Assembly (NCBI GenBank): GCA_963834705.1
Contig: CAWICV010000007.1
Span: 62,001-126,000 of the forward strand
From: RYN-230 sp963834705
GTDB lineage: Bacteria > Actinomycetota > Actinomycetes > Streptosporangiales > Streptosporangiaceae
Reading direction: 5' to 3'
DNA: 64,000 nucleotides
Of this stretch, positions 1-7,511 are shown one piece after another (within the stretch, counting starts at the first letter, position 1; the number at the start of each line of letters is the position of its first letter). A program made the translations under genes and the position numbers. The notes beneath the pieces are model-generated. The model did no database searches, was not told the origin of the DNA, and saw only the letters and a program-made list of their open reading frames with translations.

Positions 1-390
1 GGCAACATCAACGCCAGCGGGCTGGATGGCAGCACGCGGCTGGTCAACAACTCCGGCGACATCATCGTGTCCGGCGCGACCGGGAACACCCGGCTGCAGG
101 ACGCGTTCGGCAACATCAACCTGACCGGCCTGGCCGCGGCCAGCGTGGTGGCGGGCAATAACTCCGGGGACATCACGCTGCGCTTCGCCACCGTGCCCAC
201 CCAGGTGAACGTGACCGACTCGTTCGGCAACGTCACGCTGATCCTGCCCGCGGGCAGTACCGCCTACCAGGTGCACACGCACAACTCGTTCGGCAGCACG
301 TCGGTGTCCGTGGCGCAGAGCCCGGCCTCGAAGCGGGTGATCCGGGTCAGCGACAACTCCGGCGACATCAGGATCATCACCCAGGATTGA
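1..390 (+). CDS. C-terminal part of a DUF4097-like beta-repeat protein (5' end outside window)
   Basis: The reading frame is open from base 1 with no stop upstream, so the 107-residue version starting at GTG 67 is only a fragment. The sequence is a run of short repeats of the types DAFGNI, DSFGNV and NNSGDI, alternating with serine/threonine/valine-rich strands. This is typical of the right-handed beta-solenoid of DUF4097/DUF2807 proteins, often fused behind a membrane segment in actinobacteria. No catalytic motif is seen. It ends 27 bases before the next gene and a putative operator lies in the gap, so it is probably a separate transcription unit. The exact function is unknown. Confidence 0.7.
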   Translation, partial: GNINASGLDGSTRLVNNSGDIIVSGATGNTRLQDAFGNINLTGLAAASVVAGNNSGDITLRFATVPTQVNVTDSFGNVTLILPAGSTAYQVHTHNSFGSTSVSVAQSPASKRVIRVSDNSGDIRIITQD

Positions 391-397
391 CCGCTTT

Positions 398-413
398 CTA
401 GAACACGTTCTAG
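398..413. promoter_or_regulatory. KstR-type operator palindrome
   Basis: CTAGAAC and GTTCTAG form perfect 7-bp arms around a 2-base centre. The core TAGAACACGTTCTA (399-412) fits the published KstR consensus TnnAACnnGTTnnA of the actinobacterial cholesterol-catabolism repressor. It sits 3 bases before the GTG at 417, a position where binding would block initiation on a short-leader or leaderless mRNA. That KstR itself binds here is inference; no kstR gene is in the window. Confidence 0.6.
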
Positions 414-416
414 CCT

Positions 417-1601
417 GTGCGGGTGCTCACCCAGTCGTTCGCCGACGCGCTGCTCGAAGCCGAGTCGATCATCACCGGCGCCCCGCACATCAAGACCGGG
501 CAGGATCTCGCCGAAGGCTACGACTACCTGGCCGGCCACATCCGCGGCGCGATCCAGCTGGCCTGGGCCTACCAGCGCGACTTTCCCTACTTCGTCGCGT
601 CCACCGGCCCGTACACCAAGATGGGCCTGGACAACCCGGACACCCTGTACTTCCACTCCTACCTGCGGGACGACGCGGAGTACGTGGTCACCGGCCGCCG
701 GGGCAGCACCGCCGACCTGAGCTTCCAGGTGCTGAACGGGGACTACTCGCCGGCCGAGATGCCGGACAGCCTGACCGCGTTCGACGACCGGGAGATCAAG
801 GTGGCGCCGGACGGCTCGTTCGAGCTGCGCTTCGGCCCACCCCGCCGGAAACCGGGCCCGCAGTACATCACGCTCCCGGCCGGGTCGGCCATGCTGCTGG
901 TCCGCGAGGTGTACAGCGACTGGGCCCTGGAGCGGCGCGGCAGCATCCAGATCCACCGGGCCGGCCGGACCGGCGCCGCGCCGCCCGCGGCCGACACCGG
1001 GACCATGGCCAAGCGGTACCGGGTGGCGGGCAAGATCCTGCTGTCCCGGCTGCGCACCTTCCTGGCCTTCCCGGAGTGGTTCTACCTGAACCTGCCGGTC
1101 AACACGCTGACCGAGCCGCGGCCCACGCCGGGCGGGCTGGCCACCCAGTTCTCCGCGGTGGGCCACTACGACCTGGCCGACGACCAGGCCATGATCGTGA
1201 CGGTGCCCGCGGCTGGCCACCGAGTCGCGCCCTACCAGGGCATCCAGCTCGGCAGCATGTGGTACATCTCGCTGGACTACATCAATCACCAGACCAGCCT
1301 CACCGCCGACCAGGCCACAGTGGACCCGGACGGCATGCTGCGGTTCGTCATCAGCGAGCAGGATCCCGGCGTGGTGAACTGGCTGGAGCGCACTGGGCAC
1401 AGCCGGGGCTATGTGCAGCTGCGCTGGCAGCGGCTGATCCGGGACCTCACCGCGGAAGATGGGCCGTCGGCCGAGGTGCTGCCGGTCAGCGAGCTGCCGG
1501 ACCGGCTGCCCTACTACCAGGAGGCCCGCTGCCCGGCCGCGGAGTACGCGGCCCGGATCGCCGCCCGGCAGACCGCGGTGGCCGAGCGGATGCTGGGCTG
1601 A
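417..1601 (+). CDS. DUF1214-domain protein
   Basis: 394 residues. The C-terminal half (about 250-360) resembles the DUF1214 module (FYLNLPVNTLTEPRPTP region, then GIQLGSMWYISLDYINHQTS). The N-terminal half looks like a matching beta domain. Actinobacteria often place such proteins beside SDRs and sulfotransferases in lipid or steroid gene sets. No enzymatic role is established. GTG 417 is chosen because it follows the operator directly; GTG 423 is an in-frame alternative. The stop overlaps the start of the SDR gene by one base (TGATG), so the two are translationally coupled. Regulation by the palindrome at 398-413 is likely. Confidence 0.75.
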   Translation: MRVLTQSFADALLEAESIITGAPHIKTGQDLAEGYDYLAGHIRGAIQLAWAYQRDFPYFVASTGPYTKMGLDNPDTLYFHSYLRDDAEYVVTGRRGSTADLSFQVLNGDYSPAEMPDSLTAFDDREIKVAPDGSFELRFGPPRRKPGPQYITLPAGSAMLLVREVYSDWALERRGSIQIHRAGRTGAAPPAADTGTMAKRYRVAGKILLSRLRTFLAFPEWFYLNLPVNTLTEPRPTPGGLATQFSAVGHYDLADDQAMIVTVPAAGHRVAPYQGIQLGSMWYISLDYINHQTSLTADQATVDPDGMLRFVISEQDPGVVNWLERTGHSRGYVQLRWQRLIRDLTAEDGPSAEVLPVSELPDRLPYYQEARCPAAEYAARIAARQTAVAERMLG

Positions 1602-2377
1602 TGCTGCTCGCCGGGAAGGTCGTCGTGGTCTGCGGGATCGGCCCCGGGCTGGGCCGGTCCATCGCGGTGCAGAGCGCGCGGGCGGGCGCGGACGTGGTGC
1701 TGGCCGCCCGCACCGGGAGCCGCCTGGAGGAGGTGGCCAAGGAGGTGGCCGCGCTCGGGCGGCGCACCCTGGCCGTGCCCACCGACATCACCGACGAGGC
1801 CGCGGCGGCCGCGCTGGCCGAGGCGGCGGTGGCGGAGTTCGGCCAGGTGGACACCCTGGTGCACAACGCGTTCGCGATCCCGCCGCTGGCCGGCCTGGCC
1901 GAGGTGGACCTGGACTCGATCCGGGCCGCGGTGGACACCAACGTGATCGCCGCACTCCGGATGACCCGGCTGTTCATCCCGGCGCTGGCCGCCAGCCAGG
2001 GCTCGGTGGTGATGATCAACTCGGCCGTGCTGCGGCACTCCCGGCTGCCCTACGGCGGCTACAAGATAGCCAAGTCGGCGCTGCTGGCGCTGGCCCAGAG
2101 CCTGGCCACCGAGCTGGGCCCCCGTGGCATCCGGGTCAACTCGGTCGCCCCCGGCTGGATCTGGGCCGACGTGCTCAAGTGGTACTTCGGCTACCTGGCC
2201 GAGCAGCGCGGGGTGACCGCCGGCGAGGTGTACGCGGAGACCGCCGCCACCACCGACCTGCGCCGGCTGCCCGAGCCGGATGAGATCGCCGACGCGGTGG
2301 TCTTCCTGGCGTCCCCGATGGCCCGGGCCATCACCGGTCAGTGCCTGGACGTGAACTGCGGCGAGTTCCACCATTGA
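1601..2377 (+). CDS. SDR-family oxidoreductase
   Basis: 258 residues, a classical short-chain dehydrogenase length. The Rossmann motif GIGPGLG is at residues 12-18, D62 follows the fourth strand, and the catalytic set is S141, Y154 and K158 (YxxxK). The usual NNAG motif is HNAF, which is unusual but tolerated. An NAD(P)-dependent alcohol/ketone oxidoreductase is expected; the substrate is unknown. It lies between the DUF1214 gene (1-base overlap) and the sulfotransferase gene (3-4 base overlap), forming a three-gene operon that probably modifies a hydroxylated lipid or steroid. Confidence 0.88.
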   Translation: MLLAGKVVVVCGIGPGLGRSIAVQSARAGADVVLAARTGSRLEEVAKEVAALGRRTLAVPTDITDEAAAAALAEAAVAEFGQVDTLVHNAFAIPPLAGLAEVDLDSIRAAVDTNVIAALRMTRLFIPALAASQGSVVMINSAVLRHSRLPYGGYKIAKSALLALAQSLATELGPRGIRVNSVAPGWIWADVLKWYFGYLAEQRGVTAGEVYAETAATTDLRRLPEPDEIADAVVFLASPMARAITGQCLDVNCGEFHH

Positions 2378-3519
2378 CCAGGCCGGAGCGGGACAACGTC
2401 GGGACCGTAGCCGACCTGCACGCTTCGGCCAGCCGGGTCACCGGGCTGACCGACTTCGGCCCGGACGACTACACCGACGGTCTCGAAGCCCTGCTGGAGT
2501 CCTTCGAGCGGGACGCGGACCTGACCCCGGCGGGCCGGAAGATGAGCCGTGGCATGCTGCGCGGCGCGCTCACCTCGCGGCTGTTCAGCCAGGCCGCGTG
2601 GCAGGCCCATGCGGAGCACGCGGCGGTGCGCATCGAGCGGCCCATCTTCGTCACCGGGCTGCCCCGGACCGGGACCACCGCGCTGCACCGGCTGCTCACC
2701 GCCGACCCGGCGCACCAGGGCCTGGAGATGTGGCTGATCGAGGTGCCGCAGCCGCGGCCGCCGCGGGACAGCTGGCCGGCCGATCCGGTGTTCCGGCAAC
2801 TGCAGGCCGCGTTCGAGCAGCACCACGTCGCGCACCCGGAATTCATGGGCGTGCACTACATGGCGGCCGACCAGGTCGAGGAGTGCTGGCAGTTGCTCCG
2901 CCAGTCGATGCGCTCCATCTCCTACGAGTGCCTGGCCCACCTGCCCGGCTACTCGGCCTGGCTGCGCGGCCAGGACTGGACCGCGGCCTACCGCCGGCAC
3001 CGGCGCAACCTGCAGCTCATCGGGCTGAACGACACCGGCCGGCGCTGGGTGCTGAAGAACCCCAGCCACCTGTTCGCGCTGGACGCGCTGCTCGCGGTGT
3101 ACCCCGACGCGCTGGTCATCCAGACCCATCGTGACCCGCGCACCGCCATCGCCTCGGTGTGCAGCCTGGCCGCGCAGGCCACCGACGGCTGGTCCGGCAC
3201 GTTCCGCGGCGCGGTGCTCGGCCGGGACCAGCTCGACCTGTGGGCCCGCGGCCTGGACTGCTTCACCGCGGCCCGGGGCCGCTACGACCCAGCCCAGTTC
3301 TACGACGTCCAGTACGAGACGTTCACCGCCGACCCGGTCGGCACGGTGGCCGCGATCTACGGCTACTTCGGGCTGCCACTCAGCCCGGCCGCCGAGCACG
3401 CCATGCGCGCCCTGCACGCAGCCAGCACCGCGGGCGACGCCCGCCCGGCGCACCACTACACGCTGGCCGACTTCGGCCTGACCCCGGCGGACGTGGACGC
3501 AAGCTTCGCCCGGCACTGA
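2374..3519 (+). CDS. Sulfotransferase family protein
   Basis: About 381 residues. The PAPS 5'-phosphosulfate loop is seen as TGLPRTGTT (residues 94-102) and the 3'-phosphate site as THRDPRTAIAS further on, both hallmarks of the actinobacterial Sulfotransfer_3 group. It would transfer sulfate from PAPS to a hydroxylated acceptor. The start is uncertain: TTG 2374 overlaps the SDR stop and fits the coupled spacing of this operon, while GTG 2341 would add 11 residues inside the SDR gene. Last gene of the operon; a strong hairpin follows. Confidence 0.85.
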   Translation: MTRPERDNVGTVADLHASASRVTGLTDFGPDDYTDGLEALLESFERDADLTPAGRKMSRGMLRGALTSRLFSQAAWQAHAEHAAVRIERPIFVTGLPRTGTTALHRLLTADPAHQGLEMWLIEVPQPRPPRDSWPADPVFRQLQAAFEQHHVAHPEFMGVHYMAADQVEECWQLLRQSMRSISYECLAHLPGYSAWLRGQDWTAAYRRHRRNLQLIGLNDTGRRWVLKNPSHLFALDALLAVYPDALVIQTHRDPRTAIASVCSLAAQATDGWSGTFRGAVLGRDQLDLWARGLDCFTAARGRYDPAQFYDVQYETFTADPVGTVAAIYGYFGLPLSPAAEHAMRALHAASTAGDARPAHHYTLADFGLTPADVDASFARH

Positions 3520-3532
3520 CCCGGACAGCACG

Positions 3533-3564
3533 GTGGGCGAGACCCGTCGCTGGATCTCGCCCAC
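3533..3564. terminator. Bidirectional hairpin terminator
   Basis: GTGGGCGAGA and TCTCGCCCAC form a perfect 10-bp stem with a 12-base loop between two convergent genes ending at 3519 (+) and 3582 (-). There is no U-tract, as is usual for actinomycete terminators. Confidence 0.65.
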
Positions 3565-3581
3565 TGCGCCCCCGAGCCAGC

Positions 3582-3893
3582 TCAGTGCGCTGGTCCCCCC
3601 CCAAGGTCTACGGGCCGTTCAGCCAGAGTGAGCTCGGCGGTCTCCCGCAGGATCCAGCCCACCGGCGTGGCCGCGGTGTCGGCGTACAGCTCCAGAAACG
3701 TATCGGCGAGCGCGGTGAGCGCCACCACGATCTGCTCCACGGTGGCCGGCCCGCCGTGCGCCGCCAGGTCGGCCAGCCGCCGCGTCACGGCCGCCTCCCG
3801 GCAGGCGCCGGCCGTGCCGCGCCACGCTTCAAGAAGATCCAGCGCGAGCCGATGGCCCGTCACCTCAAAGCCCCACTCAGCCACGGACAGCAT
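3582..3893 (-). CDS. Small helical hypothetical protein
   Basis: 103 residues starting at ATG 3893. It is rich in Ala/Leu/Glu with alternating hydrophobic positions, predicting a compact alpha-helical bundle. No motif is recognised. Support comes from its codon-position GC pattern, its placement against a terminator, and its divergent arrangement with the LysR gene, which often marks a regulator target. It could be controlled by the LysR protein from the AT-rich 66-base spacer. Confidence 0.5.
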   Translation of the reverse strand: MLSVAEWGFEVTGHRLALDLLEAWRGTAGACREAAVTRRLADLAAHGGPATVEQIVVALTALADTFLELYADTAATPVGWILRETAELTLAERPVDLGGGPAH

Positions 3894-3959
3894 TGTGGTG
3901 AACCGTGACTATGCAGGCAAGTTTAAAGATTGGATCGGATTATTCTGGTTAATGAATGA
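3894..3959. promoter_or_regulatory. AT-rich divergent promoter region
   Basis: The spacer between the divergent small gene and the LysR gene is much poorer in GC than its surroundings (GTTTAAAGATTGGATCGG and onward). LysR regulators usually bind such intergenic stretches. I see no clean T-N11-A palindrome. Confidence 0.4.
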
Positions 3960-4883
3960 ATGGTGGAACTGCGTCAGCTGGAGCACTTCGTCGCCGCGGC
4001 CGAAACCGGTCATTTCACCCGGGCGGCGGGGCGATGTCACATCAGCCAGTCCGCGCTGTCCACGTCGATCCGCTCGCTGGAGCGGGAGCTGGGCTCGCCG
4101 CTGTTCACCCGCACCACCCGCCGGGTCGAACTGACTGAGGCGGGCCGGACGCTGCTCGGCGAGGCCCGGCGCACGCTGGCTGCGGCGACCTCGGCCCGGG
4201 ACGCCGTGCTGGCCTTGCACGGGCTGCTGCGCGGCTCGCTGGCGGTCGGCGGGATCCCGACCCCGGAGTCCTTGGACCAGGCCGGCCTGCTGGCCCGGTT
4301 CCGTGACCGGTACCCGGCCGTGAACATCTGCTACGTCCGGAATACCAGCATGGCCCTGATCCCCGAGGTCGAGGCGTCCCGGCTGGACGTCGCGTTCGTA
4401 TCGCTGCCGGACCGGCTTCCGGACCAGGTGCGGGCCATCCCGCTCAGCACCGAGCCGATGATGCTTGTCTGCCGGCCGGACCATCCGCTGGCCAACCGGG
4501 ACCGCGTCACGCTGGAAGAGCTGGCGGATCAGGAGTTCGTCGGCGCCCCCAAAGGCTCGGTGAGCCATGAGGCCGTGGACCGGGTGTTCGCCCGGGCCGG
4601 GCGGGAGCGCCGGGTGCCGTTCGAAGTCAACGAGATCCTGGCCATCATGGATTTCATCACCCACGGCCTGGGTGTCAGCCTGGTCCAGGAGCACCTGGCC
4701 ACCAGCCGCCCCGATCTGCGCGCCATCCCGCTGGCCGGTGCTCACCTGACCTGGACGCTGGCCGCCATCGTGAGCCGTCACCAGACCACCCCGGCCGCGC
4801 GCGCCTTCCTGGCCCTGCTTCCGCAGGCCGAACCTGTTCCCCAGGGCCCGCTGTCGGTACCGTCGGGCAGGCTTGGCCTGTGA
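3960..4883 (+). CDS. LysR-family transcriptional regulator
   Basis: 307 residues. The N-terminal winged helix-turn-helix (about 1-60, with FTRAAGRCHISQSALSTSI as the recognition region) is followed by a linker helix and a periplasmic-binding-type effector domain (about 90-290). Length and order are typical. It is divergent from the small gene at 3582-3893 and may regulate it. The effector is not predictable from sequence. Confidence 0.93.
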   Translation: MVELRQLEHFVAAAETGHFTRAAGRCHISQSALSTSIRSLERELGSPLFTRTTRRVELTEAGRTLLGEARRTLAAATSARDAVLALHGLLRGSLAVGGIPTPESLDQAGLLARFRDRYPAVNICYVRNTSMALIPEVEASRLDVAFVSLPDRLPDQVRAIPLSTEPMMLVCRPDHPLANRDRVTLEELADQEFVGAPKGSVSHEAVDRVFARAGRERRVPFEVNEILAIMDFITHGLGVSLVQEHLATSRPDLRAIPLAGAHLTWTLAAIVSRHQTTPAARAFLALLPQAEPVPQGPLSVPSGRLGL

Positions 4884-4990
4884 GCGTGCCCTTCCCCGAA
4901 CCGACGGCCCCGGTTGCCACACCGGTCACCTCGACATCGTCACCGAACTAGCCACCGGCCACACCGGCGAGTAGCCCCCGCCGCCCAGCG

Positions 4991-5028
4991 TGATCAGCCG
5001 ATTCGTGCTGTCCCAGCAACACTGATCA
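4991..5028. terminator. Terminator-like inverted repeat between convergent genes
   Basis: TGATCAG (4991-4997) and CTGATCA (5022-5028) enclose an inner imperfect GTGCTG/CAGCA pairing. It lies in the 150-base gap between the LysR gene and hicB, which otherwise holds nothing recognisable. Confidence 0.4.
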
Positions 5029-5033
5029 GTTAG

Positions 5034-5273
5034 TCATGACCTTGGCGCACTCCGCAGGCCAAGGCCAGGGCCAGCATGCACCTTCATGTTGACTTCAACG
5101 CTGGACGGGTCGGTACCGGTCATGAGCGCCACGAGATCCGCGACCGTGGCGGGCACCTCGTCAAGAGTGCGAGCCTGAGTGACACGCCCGGAGTCAAGCT
5201 CCGGGACAGTAACCACCCACCAGTCGCCTTCCCGCTCGCACACTGCGGTGTAGGTCGTTGTCACCGCAGCCAT
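5034..5273 (-). CDS. hicB: HicB-type antitoxin
   Basis: 79 residues. The first 65 form a HicB fold (YTAVCEREGDWWVVTVPEL, then a helix ARTLDEVPATVADLVALM), a degraded RNase-H-like fold that neutralises HicA. The C-terminal DNA-binding extension found in longer HicB proteins is absent. Its ATG lies inside the last codons of hicA on the same strand, the canonical toxin-antitoxin coupling. The toxin frame is broken upstream, so this antitoxin may now be solitary. Confidence 0.75.
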   Translation of the reverse strand: MAAVTTTYTAVCEREGDWWVVTVPELDSGRVTQARTLDEVPATVADLVALMTGTDPSSVEVNMKVHAGPGLGLRSAPRS

Positions 5274-5465
5274 CCCTTCGGCAGGCAGGCCAGGTCCCGG
5301 ATGAGGTTGCCTACGACGCCGGCGGTGACTTCGCTATGCCGCGGCACCGAGGTCGTGTGCTTGCCGCAGGTGGGCGGGCATCTGCACTTCTCATGGATAC
5401 CCCGCTCGCTCACCTGGTAGCAACCTTGGGGAGTTAAGGCTCGGACGACCCAGCCGTTTGGCCAT
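5261..5465 (-). pseudogene. hicA: Frameshifted HicA-like mRNA interferase toxin
   Basis: Translation of the minus strand gives MAKR in one frame from ATG 5465, then VVRALTPQGCYQVSERG and HEK-x-CRCP--CGKH, ending LACLPKGWLR in the next frame. The second part matches the actinobacterial HicA form with an HEK..CP.CGKH core and LPKGW tail. The two frames must join within about 10 bases near 5450, so one base has been gained or two lost. No start codon exists in the second frame before GTG in the QVSERG segment. This is either a natural inactivation, tolerable because hicB persists, or a sequence error. Confidence 0.65.
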
Positions 5466-5539
5466 GGGTTTCACAATGGCGACTGTCCCAGCGCGGTCCG
5501 TCATTCCGACGGCCGCCGGACCGACGCGGTGGAGGATGT

Positions 5540-6263
5540 TCAGTCTGGGGGGAGGAACAGGGAGCCGAGGGTGGTGAAGTGGATGGCGAGCGGAGCGCCG
5601 GGCGGCAGCGGGACGGGGGCGGTCAGCGGGCCGGTGAGCACCAGCCAGCCGGGTTCCAGGGCCAGGCCCTGGCCGTCCAGCGCGTTGGCCGCCCAGGCCA
5701 GCGCCTCGGCCGGGTGGCCCGCGGCGGCCGCCCCGGTGCCGGAGTCGGTCACCTGGCCGTCCACCTCGACCAGGCACGCCTCCAGGGCCAGGTCGAGGCT
5801 GGCCGGGCCGGCCCGCCGGGCTGACCAGGAACCAGCCGGCCGCGCTGGCCGCGGCCACGTCCAGACCGCCGTCCCCGCTGGCCGCGGGCACGTCCAGGCT
5901 GCCGTCCGGGGCGGCCGCGCTGCTGTCCGGGGCGGCCGCACTGTCGGCCGTGGTCAGCTCGACGGCGGCGTGCACCGACGCCACCGCGGCCAGCGCCTCG
6001 GCCGCCGTGACCCCGGGCCCGGTGAGCGGGCTGCCGAGCACGACGGCCAAGTGCGGCACTGCCCGCGGGCTGACCAGCCCAGCGGGCCCCGGCTGGCCGG
6101 CGGGCAGCCGCATCGAGCCGGTCAGCCAGCCCAGTTCGGGCGCGCGGTCGGCGAGGCGCCACGGCGCACTGCGAGTCACCGCGCCGCCGATCCGGACGCC
6201 GATCAGCCGCTCGCCCGCGGCCACACCTGCACCTGCAACTGCACCTGCACCCGGGCCGGCCAT
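5540..6263 (-). pseudogene. Frameshifted 4-oxalocrotonate decarboxylase / 2-keto-4-pentenoate hydratase family gene
   Basis: Two frames together form one member of the DmpH/MhpD family. The first runs from ATG 6263 (ERLIGVRIGG, SPLTGPGVTAAEALAAV) to about 5820; the second continues with LDLALEACLVEVDGQ, TGAAAAGHPAEALAWAANAL and ends after LGSLFLPPD. The shift is near 5815-5830. GHPAEALAWAANAL plus LDLALEACLVEVDGQ fits 4-oxalocrotonate decarboxylase better than hydratase. An Ala/Asp-rich repeat segment (AAPDSSAAAPDGS) interrupts the middle and is not typical of the family. It is the last gene of the meta-cleavage operon and its ATG overlaps the aldolase stop by one base. Confidence 0.7.
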
Positions 6264-7333
6264 CAGCGCGCGCCCGCCGCGCCCAGCTCAGCCTCCTGCT
6301 GGAGCTGCAGGGCGATCTCGATGATCAGGTCCTCCTGGCCGCCCACGTAGCCGGCCTCGCCGACCCGCTGCAGGATTTCGTGCGCGGGCACCCCGTACCG
6401 CTCCGCCGCCTGCTCGGCGTGCAGCAGGAACGACCCGTACACGCCGGCATAGCCCTGGATCAGCGCGTTCCGGTCCACCCAGGGCAGCCGGGGCAGGAAC
6501 GGCCGGACCACCTCCTCGGCCGCGGCCATCGCGCCGGGCACGTCCACCCCGGTGCGGATGCCAAGCCGGTCGAACGTGGCCGCGAGCACCTCGGTGGGCG
6601 CGTTGCCCGCGCCCGCGCCGAGCGCGCATAGCGCCCCGTCCACCTGGGTCGCGCCGGCCTGGGCGGCCAGCACCGAGTTTGCGATGCCCAGCGACAGGTT
6701 CTGGTGACCGTGGAAGCCAACCTCGGCCTCGGCACCAATTTCTTTGATCAACGCCAGTACCCGCGACTGCGCGTCGGCCAGCACCAGGGCGCCCGCGGAG
6801 TCCACCACATACACACACTGGGCGCCGGAATCGACCATGATCCTGGCCTGCGCGGCCAGTTCGGCCGGGCTGATCCGGTGCGCCAGCATCAGGAAGCCGA
6901 CCGCCTCCATGCCGAGTTCCCGGGCCGCGCCGAAGTGCTGCCCGGCCACGTCGGCCTCGGTGCAGTGGGTGGCGATCCGGGCCACCGTCGCGCCTGCGTC
7001 ATGGGCCTCGCGCAGGTTGCGGACCGTGCCCACGCCAGGCAGCAGCAGCACCGCGATCTGGGCCCGGGTGGCCTCGTCGGCCGCCGCACGGATCAGCTGG
7101 ATCTCGTCCACCAGGGAGAACCCGTAGTTGAACGACGAGCCGCCCAGGCCATCGCCGTGCGTCACCTCGATGACCTCGACGCCGGCCGCGTCTAGTGCGT
7201 GCACCACGCCGCGGACCTGCTCCTCGGTGAACTGGTGCCGCATCGCGTGGGACCCGTCCCGCAGCGTCGAGTCGGTGATCCTGACAGTGTTTTCCTTGCG
7301 CCTCCGGCGCCCCGCCCGCCTCCCCCTTCCCAC
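6263..7333 (-). CDS. 4-hydroxy-2-oxovalerate aldolase (DmpG/HsaF family)
   Basis: The core of about 340 residues has the HMGL-type TIM barrel with DSTLRDGSHAMRHQ at its start and the metal-binding GFHGHQN motif. It cleaves 4-hydroxy-2-oxo acids into pyruvate and an aldehyde, which is channelled to the acylating dehydrogenase encoded upstream. The start is odd: no start codon lies near the conserved VRITDSTLRDG, and the only in-frame one is GTG 7333, inside a dispersed repeat. That gives a 16-residue Arg/Gly-rich extension and uses a repeat-borne AGGAGG as ribosome site. The native 5' end may have been replaced by the repeat. Confidence 0.9.
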   Translation of the reverse strand: MGRGRRAGRRRRKENTVRITDSTLRDGSHAMRHQFTEEQVRGVVHALDAAGVEVIEVTHGDGLGGSSFNYGFSLVDEIQLIRAAADEATRAQIAVLLLPGVGTVRNLREAHDAGATVARIATHCTEADVAGQHFGAARELGMEAVGFLMLAHRISPAELAAQARIMVDSGAQCVYVVDSAGALVLADAQSRVLALIKEIGAEAEVGFHGHQNLSLGIANSVLAAQAGATQVDGALCALGAGAGNAPTEVLAATFDRLGIRTGVDVPGAMAAAEEVVRPFLPRLPWVDRNALIQGYAGVYGSFLLHAEQAAERYGVPAHEILQRVGEAGYVGGQEDLIIEIALQLQQEAELGAAGAR

Positions 7334-7471
7334 TTCACTTGCCTCCTTCCCTCGTCACGTCTCGCTCGTTCCTCGCTCCCCCCCGCCCGCCTCCCCCTTC
7401 CCACTTCACTTGCCTCCTTCCCTCGTCACGTCTCGCTCGTTCCTCGCTCCCCCCGCCCGCCTCCCCCTTCC
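7311..7471. repeat. Tandem copies of a 71-bp dispersed intergenic repeat
   Basis: Two near-identical units (from 7311 and 7382, period 71) and the first 20 bases of a third (from 7452). Read on the minus strand each unit holds GACGAGGGAAGGAGGCA followed by AGTGAAG, so it carries a ribosome-site-like AGGAGG and a GTG. A related single copy lies at 20120-20210. The copies separate the aldehyde dehydrogenase and aldolase genes of one operon. Confidence 0.85.
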
Positions 7472-7511
7472 CCCTGCACTGTCCAGTCGGCGGCGCGCGC
7501 CTTTGGCGCGG

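Noticed and set aside
264..1400. 378-codon minus-strand ORF opposite the DUF1214 gene
   Set aside because: Low-complexity Arg/Gly/Val composition and exact antisense position; a high-GC shadow.
7311..7471. Possible CRISPR array from the regular repeats
   Set aside because: Units are directly contiguous with no spacers, only two and a fraction copies, and no cas genes.
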